Source: CAYZPW01 sp964480475 (GTDB lineage Bacteria > B130-G9). Taken from it: a DNA stretch of 64,000 nucleotides. Positions 1-8,695 of this stretch are shown in pieces; position 1 is the first letter of the stretch; each line of letters begins with the position of its first letter. Both the position numbers and the translations under genes were made by a program. Where the stretch lies: NCBI GenBank assembly GCA_964480475.1, contig CAYZPW010000003.1, positions 1 through 64,000 on the forward strand, written 5' to 3'. Under the pieces are notes generated by a model. It saw only the letters and a program-made list of their open reading frames with translations. It was not told the origin of the DNA and did no database searches.

Positions 1-690
1 CGGCTTGATGATTGCCATCGCCTCATCATACTTGGCCTCCCGCTGGTAGGAGTCGGCGAGATTGAGCTGGGTGCCGATGTCGTTGGGTTTCAGCTCGCGG
101 GCCTTTTCAAGATACCCAATTGCCTTCTCATGCTGCCCAAGAGAGCGGAGAACTACGCCATAGAGATAGTTGTAATCGAACCGATCTTTGCCCTTGGCCT
201 CAACCGTCGAAAGAACGCTCGCAGCTTTCTTATACTTGCGCAGCTTCACATACGCGGTCGCCAACCGATGGCTGGCCGTGTAGTCGCCCGGCTTGTAGGC
301 CAGACCTTGTTCAAGCGACTCCGCGGCCTTCTCGTAGTCCTTCCTTTTAAGATACAGCGAACCCAACATGAACAGCGCCTCGTGGTCATCTGCCTTGAGG
401 GTCTTGCATTTTTCTAGAGCCCGTATTGCCTCTGCGTCTTTTTTCTGCCTCGCCAGAATCAACGCCTTGAGAAAGAAGTACTTGCGGCTCTCCGGGTTCT
501 TCTTGATGGCCTCGTCAATTGCCCTTGCGGCGACGGCGTAATCCTTGTTCTGGTAAGCGTCGTAGGCTTGCTTGTATTCCTCAACATCCTGAGAGAACAC
601 GAAAAGCGGCAGGACAATCCCCAGCATCACGACCACTAACGCAAATAGCCGCGAAGCATACCTCATTCTCGTCGTCTCATACAGAATCAT
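1..690 (-). CDS. Secreted or membrane-anchored TPR protein, C-terminus beyond the window
   Basis: The minus-strand frame stays open from 690 to the window edge, so the stop codon lies outside. The ATG at 688-690 has a GGAGG four bases upstream; a second in-frame ATG at 664-666 is possible. The N-terminus holds a hydrophobic segment (LFALVVVMLGIVLPLFVF) that reads as a signal peptide or anchor. The rest is a chain of 34-residue-type helical repeats with TPR spacing, for example YEKAAESLEQGLAYKPGD and HEKAIGYLEKARELKPND. TPR arrays mediate protein-protein contacts; the partner cannot be told. It follows the DksA-like gene by 63 bases and may belong to the same transcript. Confidence 0.85.
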   Translation of the reverse strand, partial: MILYETTRMRYASRLFALVVVMLGIVLPLFVFSQDVEEYKQAYDAYQNKDYAVAARAIDEAIKKNPESRKYFFLKALILARQKKDAEAIRALEKCKTLKADDHEALFMLGSLYLKRKDYEKAAESLEQGLAYKPGDYTASHRLATAYVKLRKYKKAASVLSTVEAKGKDRFDYNYLYGVVLRSLGQHEKAIGYLEKARELKPNDIGTQLNLADSYQREAKYDEAMAIIKP

Positions 691-753
691 CGTTCCTCCA
701 TCAAAGAGTGCTATCCGAGTAAGGCGATACGCCGGTCCAGAAAAAGCAATCGT

Positions 754-1110
754 TCAAGCTTCGTTCGATTCCTGGTCCTGCTTGCAGTCGATGCATAGCG
801 TTGCGACAGGTCTGGCTTCAAGCCGCTCTATACTGATATCGCCTCCGCAGCTCTCGCAGATGCCGTAAACGCCCTTCCCGATCTTCGCAAGCGACTCGTC
901 AATCTTCGCAAGCAGCTTCTGTTCCCTGTCTCGCAGCCTAAGCCTCAACGCCCTATTCGATTCCTCGGAGGCTACGTCCGCGAAATCGCCCCCTTTTGGC
1001 TGAGAGCCGCCGCAGGACTCCCGCAGCGTTCTAGCCGCTTGTGCCAGAAGGTCTGCCCTACGTTCCGTAAGAAGCCTCTTAAATGACTCCAGTACTTTCT
1101 TTTCCAGCAC
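754..1110 (-). CDS. DksA/TraR-type C4 zinc-finger protein
   Basis: This 118-residue protein has a charged, probably coiled-coil N-terminal half and a C-terminal four-cysteine zinc finger (CESCGG followed by CIDCKQ), the layout of the DksA/TraR family. Members bind the RNA polymerase secondary channel and tune transcription initiation, or act as small regulators of unknown target. It starts with GTG at 1110, and a GAGG eight bases upstream supports this. It lies 10 bases downstream of the phosphomannomutase gene, so it is probably cotranscribed. The length fits the short TraR/YocK-like branch rather than full DksA. Confidence 0.85.
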   Translation of the reverse strand: MLEKKVLESFKRLLTERRADLLAQAARTLRESCGGSQPKGGDFADVASEESNRALRLRLRDREQKLLAKIDESLAKIGKGVYGICESCGGDISIERLEARPVATLCIDCKQDQESNEA

Positions 1111-1120
1111 TTATATCGCC

Positions 1121-2521
1121 TCACAACACTCCAGAAACCTCGACTGATGGATATCTGGACAACAGAGCTTTGAAATCTGCCTTTATGCGTTCAAGCATCT
1201 CCTTCGTCTCGGCCTCAAACCTGAGCACCAAAACGGGCTGCGTGTTTGAGGCGCGAATGAGTCCCCAGCCCTTTTCGTAAACAACCCTTGCGCCATCTAT
1301 GTCGATAACCTTGTGGTCTTTCTTAAGTTCCTCTGCGATGGCATCAACTACCTTGAACTTCTCCTCGTCCGGGCAAGGGACGCGAATCTCCGGCGTGTGA
1401 TAGGTTTGAGGCAGCGCGCTAATCGTCTCGCTGAGCTCCTCGTCGGCCTGGGCCAGAATCTCCGCCAGCCGGCAGGCGCTGTAGAGCGCGTCATCGTAGC
1501 CCAGATACCTGTCGGCGAAATACATGTGCCCGCTCATCTCGCCAGCCAAGAGCGCTTTTTCCTCGAGCACATTGCGCTCGATCAGCGAATGCCCGGTCCG
1601 CCACATTATCGACTGCCCGCCCAGGCGCTCTATCTCCTGTTCAAGGACCTGCGAGCATTTGACCTCCGAGATGACCTTTGCGCCCGGATTATCCGCAAGT
1701 ATCGGCCTGGCGAAAAGCAGCAAGAGAATATCGCCCCATATCGGTTCGCCCTTCTCATCTACGACGCCGATTCGGTCGGCGTCCCCGTCAAACGCGATTC
1801 CCGCCATCGCCCCGGTCTCGATCACCGTTTCAGACAGAGACACGAGGTTCGTGACCACGGTCGGGTCAGGGAAGTGATTCGGGAAACTCCCGTCAAACTC
1901 ACAATAGAGCGGAATCACCTCACAGCCCATCCTCTCCAGGAGCCGCGGCGCGAGGACGCTGGCTGTCCCATTGCCCGCATCAACCACGACTTTCACCTTT
2001 CTGCCGGACCTCATCTTGTTCATGTCTATCGAGTTTGAAAACAGATAATCGACGTAGTCGTCCTCAACATCTCTCCTGTCGAGCTGCCCGGTTCCGTCTG
2101 CGAAGTCGCCGCCCTCGATGATCGTCCGAAGGTGCTGTATCTCCTCGCCGAAAATCGTGTGCTTGCCCTTACACACCTTGAGGCCGTTGAACTGCGGCGG
2201 GTTGTGGCTGCCCGTGATCACTATCCCACCGTCCGAATCCAGAAGATGAAGCGAGAAGTAGAGCACGGGGGTCGGAACCATGCCGACATCCGTCACGTTG
2301 CAGCCCGTCGTTAGGATCGCATCGATCAACACTCTCGCAAAGCCCGGCGAGGAGCGCCTAACGTCCCGCCCGACAACGACGTTGCGCAATCCGCTTCTTA
2401 TGACGTCGGTCCCGAACGCCTTGCCAATACTAGCGACAACGTCGGCGGTCAAGTCCTCGCCAACCGTCCCGCGAATGTCATATTCCCTGAAAATCCGAGG
2501 ATTCACCGCTGGATTCTGCAT
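1121..2521 (-). CDS. manB: Phosphomannomutase/phosphoglucomutase
   Basis: This 466-residue alpha-D-phosphohexomutase interconverts hexose 1- and 6-phosphates (mannose and/or glucose) for nucleotide-sugar and surface glycan synthesis in the cytoplasm. The phosphoserine loop TGSHNP is at residues 103-108 (Ser105). The metal-binding loop DGDADR is at 246-251. The C-terminal phosphate-binding SNTQP motif is present, and the N-terminus FREYDIRG is typical. The start lies six bases after the upstream TPR gene. Mannose versus glucose preference cannot be read from sequence, so the symbol is a family label. Confidence 0.93.
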   Translation of the reverse strand: MQNPAVNPRIFREYDIRGTVGEDLTADVVASIGKAFGTDVIRSGLRNVVVGRDVRRSSPGFARVLIDAILTTGCNVTDVGMVPTPVLYFSLHLLDSDGGIVITGSHNPPQFNGLKVCKGKHTIFGEEIQHLRTIIEGGDFADGTGQLDRRDVEDDYVDYLFSNSIDMNKMRSGRKVKVVVDAGNGTASVLAPRLLERMGCEVIPLYCEFDGSFPNHFPDPTVVTNLVSLSETVIETGAMAGIAFDGDADRIGVVDEKGEPIWGDILLLLFARPILADNPGAKVISEVKCSQVLEQEIERLGGQSIMWRTGHSLIERNVLEEKALLAGEMSGHMYFADRYLGYDDALYSACRLAEILAQADEELSETISALPQTYHTPEIRVPCPDEEKFKVVDAIAEELKKDHKVIDIDGARVVYEKGWGLIRASNTQPVLVLRFEAETKEMLERIKADFKALLSRYPSVEVSGVL

Positions 2522-2527
2522 TATCTG

Positions 2528-3484
2528 TTACTTTGACTCGGACTCCTTGGCCCCCGGCTTCTTTGCAGTGTCTGCCGCATCTACGCTGATCGCTTTCTTG
2601 CTATCCTTCCCGCTGCCGACGACGACGCGCTGAACCTTGCTCGGATCGAATCCGGGCGGAAGCCGTGACATGTCGGCCCCGATAGGCCGCTTGCTCGAGG
2701 CCATCGACTTGCCGGGCGCCTCCATCCTCTTGAGCGCCTTGTCTGCGTCCCGCTCCCACTGGGAACCCGGATACAAAGAGGTGATCTTCGTATAGACCTC
2801 TTTGGCCGAATCGGGCCGCTTCATCTTCTCGTAAAGCTCCGCAAGGCTGAAATAATACGGCGCAATCCCCGAGGCGCCTTCGTGTGCTTTGAAAACGTCC
2901 TCGTAGGTCTGCACGGCCGAGTCGTACTCGCCAAGCTGCTCCTGCGTCCTCGCGATATCGACCCTGCAAAGCGCGTCAAGGTCCCCTTCCTGATGCTCCC
3001 TCAAACAGTCCTCAAAAGCGGCAACTGCTGAGCGATAATCGCCCAGCTCGTAGCGGACTATCCCGATGTAAAACAGCACGCGCTCCATGTTCTCCGCGCT
3101 GGGGTAGGCCTGCTTCAGCTCCTCAAACTTGGCGAGCGACTGTTCCAGCAAGGCCCGCCGCTCGCTGAGCCGTTCCGCCAACGGTTTCGGCTGAGCGTCC
3201 TCTCCCTCCGAAGGCTCCTGATCCAGCGCAAGGTCTATCGCCATTGCCTGGTTGTAAAGGTCCGCCCCAAAATACTCCATCGCAGAGACCGCCTCGATAC
3301 GACCTTGCCGATACGACCTGTAACCGAAAGACCCGGCGATGACCACCGCAGCGGCAACAACGGCAAATGTTATGAACCTACTGTTTTCCCTTGTGTAATC
3401 AATGATATGAGTAAGAAGGTCCTTCGGCAGCGCCTGATCCTGGCGCCTGGCCTTCTTCTTAAGCTTAATCGTCCTTCTGACCAA
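2528..3484 (-). CDS. Membrane-anchored TPR protein
   Basis: The 318-residue protein has a basic N-terminus, one transmembrane segment at about residues 37-55 (FITFAVVAAAVVIAGSFGY), then a periplasmic TPR domain (for example YRSAVAAFEDCLREH and YDSAVQTYEDVFKAH). The tail is lysine- and serine-rich and looks disordered. The layout resembles YfgM-type ancillary proteins, but identity is not certain. The TTG start at 3484 is preceded by AGGAGG at seven-base spacing. It is the first gene of a likely four-gene minus-strand operon with the mutase, the DksA-like gene and the TPR gene at 1-690. Confidence 0.85.
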   Translation of the reverse strand: MVRRTIKLKKKARRQDQALPKDLLTHIIDYTRENSRFITFAVVAAAVVIAGSFGYRSYRQGRIEAVSAMEYFGADLYNQAMAIDLALDQEPSEGEDAQPKPLAERLSERRALLEQSLAKFEELKQAYPSAENMERVLFYIGIVRYELGDYRSAVAAFEDCLREHQEGDLDALCRVDIARTQEQLGEYDSAVQTYEDVFKAHEGASGIAPYYFSLAELYEKMKRPDSAKEVYTKITSLYPGSQWERDADKALKRMEAPGKSMASSKRPIGADMSRLPPGFDPSKVQRVVVGSGKDSKKAISVDAADTAKKPGAKESESK

Positions 3485-3547
3485 TCCAGTTCCTCCTCAC
3501 CGCCTTAGAATCCGCGTCTTCAGGCGAGATTTCTTTTTTGCGAGCGA

Positions 3548-3576
3548 ACAATATCAAACCTCTCTAGATATGGCAA
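3548..3576 (-). promoter_or_regulatory. Candidate sigma-70-type promoter for the TPR/mutase operon
   Basis: On the minus strand, TTGCCA and TATTGT are separated by exactly 17 bases, about 65 bases upstream of the TTG start at 3484. This is a pattern match only. Confidence 0.4.
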
Positions 3577-3822
3577 ATGTAACCGAAAGCCGAGACTTAG
3601 AAGTCGGAATGCCCGCGTTCCAGCTTGCGCATGATTCGGGCGACCAAGGAAACAACACAGAGAGAACAAACTTGGTGTCCTTTGTGCCCTTATGGTTCGT
3701 GTCTTTCGGCAGAAGCAGGCTAGAAGAGGCTGGGTCATAAGTCCTATCGAATAAAAACCCATTCTAATCACCTACATGTTATACATATTTCGTGATGGGT
3801 TCACAAGGGTCAAATGACCGCC

Positions 3823-3851
3823 TTGACCGCGTCGGTCTGCCTTGACATAAT
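3823..3851 (+). promoter_or_regulatory. Sigma-70-type promoter for the ppiC-maf-rpe operon
   Basis: TTGACC at 3823-3828 and CATAAT at 3846-3851 have a 17-base spacer, each five of six matches to consensus. It lies about 100 bases upstream of the ATG at 3950. Confidence 0.55.
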
Positions 3852-3949
3852 CAACAACCATAGGAAAGGTAGAATCAAGCCGTGTTTCTTGCCCGGAGCG
3901 CCCGGGCGTAACCAGCCTGAATAGAAGGGCTTTTGTAGGAGGATGATGT

Positions 3950-5038
3950 ATGAAATTGACAGTCGTTTTGCTGTCTTTCGCCGCGATGGTCTTGATGATC
4001 ATGGCTGTTGGCTGCGATGAAGGGGCAAAGGCGCCGGCGCCAGAGGCCCCAGCTCCCGCGCCCAAGGAGGCGGAAATGCCAGAAGACATCCAGAAAGATA
4101 CTGACCCGGAAAAGGTGATTGCGAGCAGCGGCGACCTCGTGGTTACCCAAGGTGAGATTGACGAGGTGCTGGCCAAGAATCGCAAGTACAGCATGATGAT
4201 GTCGGGCGGGAAGCCGCTCGAGCTCACACCTGAGCAGAAGGAGCAGCAGAGAAAGAACGCGATAAGAAATCTTCTGGTGTCGAAGCTCACGCTGGCGGAG
4301 GCGAAGGCGGGCGGCCTTGCGGTCACCGACCAGGAGATAGACGAGAAATTCGAGCAGGTTTTCAAGATGTATGGGGGCAAGGAGAAGTTCCTAAAGGCAC
4401 CCGGGCGTGAGGACGTCAGCGACGATGCGCTGCGCAAGGAGATGGCCGAGACAATCCTGAGAGATAAATACATCGAGCAAGAGGTCTATTCAAAGATTCC
4501 GGCGCCAAGCGAGGAAGAGATGCGCGAGTGGTATGAGAAGAACAAGAGCAAGTTCGGCGCCCCGGAGATGGTTAGAGCAAGAATCATCACGGTCAAGGTT
4601 GCAGAGGGCGCCTCGGCCGAAGACGTCGCCGGGGCCAAGGGGCGGCTCCTGAAGCTGGCTGCGCGGCTCAAGAACGGCGAGGCATTTGAGGCGGTAGCCA
4701 AGGAAGGGTCCGAGGATAGATGGGCCCCGGACGGCGGCGAAATGGGCCTAATCCGCGCGCGGCAGGCCAGGCTAGGCGATGATTTCGACAAGGCGGCGTT
4801 TGCGGCCCAGGTCGGCAAGGTGAGCGACCCCATACGAACGAGCGAGGGCTTCTGCCTGCTCGAGGTTACCGAGAAGCACCCCGCGGAGCAGAAGAGCTTC
4901 GACGAGGCAAAGGACCAGGTGAAGAATTGGCTTCCGGGTCTGAAGAAATTCGAGGCGATGGGCAAGTTCCTAAGCAAAAAGAAGCTCGAGTTGAAGATAG
5001 AATATGTGGGCGAAGAACAGGCTGCCACAGGCCAATGA
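3950..5038 (+). CDS. PpiC-type peptidyl-prolyl isomerase lipoprotein (PrsA/SurA-like)
   Basis: The 362-residue protein begins with a lipoprotein signal ending in a lipobox-like VGC (Cys near residue 23). An alanine/proline linker and a SurA-N-like helical region (residues about 45-180) follow. A parvulin PpiC domain covers about 195-310, with GGEMGLIRARQ and FDKAAFAAQVGKVSDPI as its core. It should help exported proteins fold outside the cytoplasmic membrane. The ATG has a GGAGG seven bases upstream. The stop overlaps the maf start (ATGA), so the two are translationally coupled. Confidence 0.9.
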   Translation: MKLTVVLLSFAAMVLMIMAVGCDEGAKAPAPEAPAPAPKEAEMPEDIQKDTDPEKVIASSGDLVVTQGEIDEVLAKNRKYSMMMSGGKPLELTPEQKEQQRKNAIRNLLVSKLTLAEAKAGGLAVTDQEIDEKFEQVFKMYGGKEKFLKAPGREDVSDDALRKEMAETILRDKYIEQEVYSKIPAPSEEEMREWYEKNKSKFGAPEMVRARIITVKVAEGASAEDVAGAKGRLLKLAARLKNGEAFEAVAKEGSEDRWAPDGGEMGLIRARQARLGDDFDKAAFAAQVGKVSDPIRTSEGFCLLEVTEKHPAEQKSFDEAKDQVKNWLPGLKKFEAMGKFLSKKKLELKIEYVGEEQAATGQ

Positions 5039-5610
5039 CATCGCGAATCGTGCTCGCCTCCGCATCGCCGCGACGGGCCTATCTTCTTGAAAAGGCTGGC
5101 ATAGTGTTCGATGTTGTCCGACCGGGCGATGTTGAGCAAGACGTGTGTGGGTCTGCCGATCCCAGGGAATTGGCCGAGTCGATGGCACGGGCGAAGGCAA
5201 GGAGTGTCCCCGCCAGATCGGACTGCGTGTGCCTCGGCTGCGACACGGTCGTCGCAGTTGACACCACTATCTTGGGAAAACCAACTTCTCTGGACGATGC
5301 GAGGCGGATGCTCGGGCTCTTGTCCGGCCGTTGGCACCGGGTCATAACGGGTGTCTGCCTCTTGGACAGCGAGCGACACAAAGAGCTTGTCGATCACGAG
5401 GAAAGCGAGGTCCAGTTCGCCTCACTCGAAGGGGAGGAGATTGACGCTTACGTTGCGTCCGACGAGCCGTTTGGCAAGGCGGGCGCCTACGGCATACAGG
5501 GCGGCGCCTCGTCATTTGTGACGGGGCTGCGAGGGCCGCTGGACAACGTGATTGGGCTGCCAGTGCGGCTGGTTCGCAAAATGATCTCTGAAATGGAGAA
5601 CTCGAATTGA
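5035..5610 (+). CDS. maf: Maf-like nucleotide pyrophosphatase
   Basis: The 191-residue protein has the family N-terminus MTSRIVLASASPRRAYLLEK with the conserved SASPRR phosphate-binding motif. SGRWHRVITG and the C-terminal GAYGIQGGA region are also present. Maf proteins hydrolyse non-canonical or selected canonical nucleoside triphosphates and have been linked to septum formation. The frame extends further upstream, but the ATG at 5035 is chosen because it overlaps the ppiC stop and matches the family start. Its own stop overlaps the TTG start of rpe. Confidence 0.92.
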   Translation: MTSRIVLASASPRRAYLLEKAGIVFDVVRPGDVEQDVCGSADPRELAESMARAKARSVPARSDCVCLGCDTVVAVDTTILGKPTSLDDARRMLGLLSGRWHRVITGVCLLDSERHKELVDHEESEVQFASLEGEEIDAYVASDEPFGKAGAYGIQGGASSFVTGLRGPLDNVIGLPVRLVRKMISEMENSN

Positions 5611-6278
5611 GAGCGCTTGAGCTTGCTCCCTCGATACTGTCGGCGGATTTCGCGAAACTGGGCGAGGAGATCGCCGCCGTCGAGAGAGGCGGGGCTGACC
5701 TTATTCACATCGACGTCATGGACGGCCATTTCGTGCCCAATATCACGGTCGGGCCGCTCGTTGTCGAGGCCGCGCGCGCCTCAAGCGAGCTCCCACTTGA
5801 CGTTCACCTGATGATCGAGCATCCGGACAGATTCATCGACAGTTTCGCCAAGGCCGGCGCCGACATGATCAGCGTCCAGGTTGAGGCGACGGCCCATCTG
5901 GAGCGAACGATCACGCAGATAAAGAACCTGGGCCTAAAGGCCGGCGTGGTCCTGAATCCTGCGACCCCGCTTTCGCTCGCGGAGGAGGTTATCCCCGCCG
6001 CGGATTTCATACTTCTCATGTCCGTCAACCCCGGATTTGCGGCACAGAAGTTCATACCGTCGGTGCTGAACAAGATAACGCGGCTGCGTGCGATTCTCGA
6101 TGACAGGAACCCGGAATGTCCGATAGAGGTTGACGGCGGGATCGGCCTTCAAAACGTCCAGGACGTCGCGAGTGCCGGCGCCTCGATACTGGTTGCTGGG
6201 TCAGCCGTTTTCAAGACCCTCGACCCAGAAGCAACTACACGGGCCTTCAAGGAAAAACTCTCGAACCTCTACTCGTAG
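5607..6278 (+). CDS. rpe: Ribulose-phosphate 3-epimerase
   Basis: This 223-residue TIM barrel interconverts ribulose 5-phosphate and xylulose 5-phosphate in the pentose phosphate pathway. Hallmarks are APSILSADF at the N-terminus, HIDVMDGHFVPN with the metal and catalytic residues, MSVNPGFAAQKF and VDGGI. It starts with TTG at 5607, overlapping the maf stop. It is the last gene of the ppiC-maf-rpe unit and is followed by a convergent methyltransferase gene. Confidence 0.95.
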   Translation: MRALELAPSILSADFAKLGEEIAAVERGGADLIHIDVMDGHFVPNITVGPLVVEAARASSELPLDVHLMIEHPDRFIDSFAKAGADMISVQVEATAHLERTITQIKNLGLKAGVVLNPATPLSLAEEVIPAADFILLMSVNPGFAAQKFIPSVLNKITRLRAILDDRNPECPIEVDGGIGLQNVQDVASAGASILVAGSAVFKTLDPEATTRAFKEKLSNLYS

Positions 6279-6364
6279 CCCGTCACGGCCGACCCACAAG
6301 CCGTTGGCCTACGCCGGCACTGAGTTCACCGGCCCGGTATTTGCGCTGAATCCCTTTTGAGCCA

Positions 6365-7321
6365 TCAGTCCATTACGGGTACCGCCGGCTTCTCGAACAA
6401 AGAAGGCTGCGGAGTGGCGAAGGCGGACTTCACCTTCACTCGCTCAAGGAATATGGCACTTGGATCTACATGCTCTCGAGCCAGCCTGAGCCTCGCGATC
6501 TGACAATACGAAGCATTCAAGTCGATGCCGATGAAGTTTCGCCCCAGGGCCCTCGCCGCAATACATGTGGAGCCGGAGCCGTTGAACATGTCCAATACGA
6601 TGTCTCCCTGGAAGCCGACTTGTGGAGCTCTTCTGAACGAATACATCATGATGAGCCGCTGAGGCAGAACCACGGGGAATGGCGCGGGATGTCCCCCTGC
6701 CCGTTTGACGTCTTCTGGATAGATCGGCCATATTTGCATCGTCAGGTTTCGCCATTCCTCCTGAGTGATCCTGCTAGGCTCCTTGGCCTCTCGCGGCAGA
6801 GGCGGCGGCTTGCCCTCCTTCACGAAGACGTTGATGAACTCAATCGTGTTGTCCTCATAGATATTCGGCGGATATGGGTAGCTCCCGAACATCTTCACTG
6901 AGGTCTGCTTCTGCCAGATGAAAAGACTGAATCGCTGAAAAGCTTCGATATTGCTGAGTATCGACTGCTCGATGTCGCTGGCGATGTTCTTCAGGTGTCT
7001 CGTGTGCTGATCATTCGCAGCTTTCTTGGAGACCGGCATTATCGGGGCCACAATCGCCAGCTTCCCATTTGGGATCAACACCCTGGACGTCTCCCGCCAA
7101 ACTGGCAGCAGATCATCAATGTATCTGGCATATTCCGTCTGGCCGACTTGACCATCTACACCGTAGTCTTTAACGTTCCAATAGGGCGGGCTGGTCACGG
7201 CCAAGGCGATGCACTCATCCGGTATGCGCCGCAGGACCTGCGATGCGTCGTCGTTGATGATCTCGTTAACCCAATCCCCCGGCCAGTTCGCGGGATCAGG
7301 TATCCTGTAAATCGAGCCCAT
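6365..7321 (-). CDS. Beta-class DNA methyltransferase (TSPPY type), no adjacent nuclease
   Basis: The 318-residue protein has the catalytic motif TSPPYW at residues 43-48, and the AdoMet motif VLDMFNGSGST comes later at 242-252, the order of beta-class amino-methyltransferases. SPPY favours N4-cytosine methylation but does not prove it. HPAPFPVVLP upstream of the AdoMet motif is a family signature. No restriction gene directly adjoins it, so it may be an orphan or may work with the system at 8692-10448. AAGAGGC directly precedes the ATG. It is convergent with rpe. Confidence 0.88.
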   Translation of the reverse strand: MGSIYRIPDPANWPGDWVNEIINDDASQVLRRIPDECIALAVTSPPYWNVKDYGVDGQVGQTEYARYIDDLLPVWRETSRVLIPNGKLAIVAPIMPVSKKAANDQHTRHLKNIASDIEQSILSNIEAFQRFSLFIWQKQTSVKMFGSYPYPPNIYEDNTIEFINVFVKEGKPPPLPREAKEPSRITQEEWRNLTMQIWPIYPEDVKRAGGHPAPFPVVLPQRLIMMYSFRRAPQVGFQGDIVLDMFNGSGSTCIAARALGRNFIGIDLNASYCQIARLRLAREHVDPSAIFLERVKVKSAFATPQPSLFEKPAVPVMD

Positions 7322-7459
7322 GCCTCTTAAACTGCACGAATTGTTTGTAGTCGTCTCTCAGCAAGACAAGCGGCTACGCCACTACCCTCGACCATTGGCG
7401 CCCGACTCGGGCGGCCGGTGGCCATTCCTTGTCCGGCCACCAAATACAGCGCAGTGGCT

Positions 7460-8695
7460 TCAGCGCTTGCCGCCCTTCTCTCGCGGCCAGAGCACGTCGG
7501 TGCTGCCGGCGGCGGTGCGGACGATTATCTTGCCCTTGCTGTCGCACAGGTGGAGGAAGGCCATCTTCTCGTTGAATACGAGCTGCCGAATCGGGGCCTC
7601 GGCCTCCTTCGGGACGTTCAGCGTCCACTGCCCGATCTGCGCCATCAACGACGAGAACTTGCGCACCAGGACCTTCTCCCCGTCCGAGTCGATGAGTATA
7701 AACCCATCGCGGTGTATCGACGGCGACAGGTCAACCATCGAATCGGGCGCAAGCCGACCGATCTTGCGCTCGGGGCCCGCCTCGCCAAGCTTCCCCTCAG
7801 AGAGCTTTAAGCCGCGCAGCCGAAGCTGCTTCTCTCCAAAATACCCACAGACGAACGTGTCACCCACGGCCACAATGCTCGACGGGTCGTCCTGGCCGAA
7901 CTTGAGCGATTCGATGCGGCTCACCTTCACCGTCGGCTCGGTTCCGGAGACGTCGAACGTCGCCAGCTCGACCTTCCCCAACTGCTCTCGCACCTGGGCC
8001 TCAGTCATCCGCGACCTCTGCGAGACAGTCGGCTTCTGCGGAACCACCACGATGCCGATGAACCTGCCATCTGGGCTCTGAACGACGCACCTCGGCGCTC
8101 TTGGTTTCGGACAATCCATGCAGAGCTTCCGCTTCACGTCCGAGAGATAATCGTCCAGCACGAAGCCACAGACTCTCACCCCGTCGTCAGGCGAGGCGAG
8201 AGAGACCCACCGTTTGGGCCCGAGCGTCGTGCGGAAGACGCCGCGGACAGGGTCGAGCGTCGCCAACGGCGCTAGAAGCCGCCAAATCCCCTGAATCCCG
8301 TCCCAGAAGAGCACACGGTAATCGTCCTCTCCCGCCAGCTGTGAGGTTACGGCGAACAGCCGTTCGCCGCCGATGAAGTGCGCCGAGCCATGTGGGCTAT
8401 CGAGAACCGGCTCGTCCGGGAGCCCCTCCCAAATAACCGTCGCTGGCCATCGCAGCCGCAGCAAAACCCCAGAGCTTACGTGCTTCACCTTCGAGAAGAA
8501 CCCGCCCACGCACCTCGTCTCCTCCACAAAGACGTCCCCATCAGGCGACACCCAGAACCGCACCGATTCAGGCGCCTCCTCCTTTGCCTGCTTGGCAAAA
8601 CAGGCGGAGACGGCAAGCATCATGACGACTAGCAGGATTGCCGCCGCTATTCTGCAGATTTGCCCGTTGAGCGCCGTTATGTTCCGCTGGCTCAT
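7460..8695 (-). CDS. Lipoprotein of unknown function
   Basis: The 411-residue protein starts with a signal peptide and a lipobox LAVSAC (Cys32), so it is probably lipid-anchored. The mature part contains short strand-rich repeats such as FWVSPDGDVFVEE and QSPDGRFIGIVV, compatible with a beta-propeller-like fold, and has few conserved polar motifs. I recognise no catalytic site. AAGGGG eight bases upstream supports the start at 8695, which overlaps the stop of the nuclease gene upstream. It is thus translated in series with the restriction-modification pair, though a role in that system is not implied by its sequence. Confidence 0.7.
   Translation of the reverse strand: MSQRNITALNGQICRIAAAILLVVMMLAVSACFAKQAKEEAPESVRFWVSPDGDVFVEETRCVGGFFSKVKHVSSGVLLRLRWPATVIWEGLPDEPVLDSPHGSAHFIGGERLFAVTSQLAGEDDYRVLFWDGIQGIWRLLAPLATLDPVRGVFRTTLGPKRWVSLASPDDGVRVCGFVLDDYLSDVKRKLCMDCPKPRAPRCVVQSPDGRFIGIVVVPQKPTVSQRSRMTEAQVREQLGKVELATFDVSGTEPTVKVSRIESLKFGQDDPSSIVAVGDTFVCGYFGEKQLRLRGLKLSEGKLGEAGPERKIGRLAPDSMVDLSPSIHRDGFILIDSDGEKVLVRKFSSLMAQIGQWTLNVPKEAEAPIRQLVFNEKMAFLHLCDSKGKIIVRTAAGSTDVLWPREKGGKR

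Larger units (their letters stand above)
3485..3949. other. Divergent intergenic region
   Basis: This 465-base region separates the minus-strand TPR operon from the plus-strand ppiC operon. It contains both candidate promoters and no convincing gene. Around 3640-3715 it carries low-complexity phrases such as GTGTCCTTTGTGCCC. At 3729-3744 it has a copy of the GGCTGGGTCATAA motif seen elsewhere in the window. Confidence 0.6.

Noticed and set aside
1313..2038. 241-residue plus-strand ORF
   Set aside because: It is antisense to the phosphomannomutase gene, which has all family motifs; the ORF has no recognisable features.
3772..4473. 233-residue minus-strand ORF opposite ppiC
   Set aside because: Antisense to the lipoprotein gene and across its promoter; no family features.
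4486..5397. 303-residue minus-strand ORF opposite ppiC and maf
   Set aside because: Serine/alanine-rich shadow of two recognised genes.
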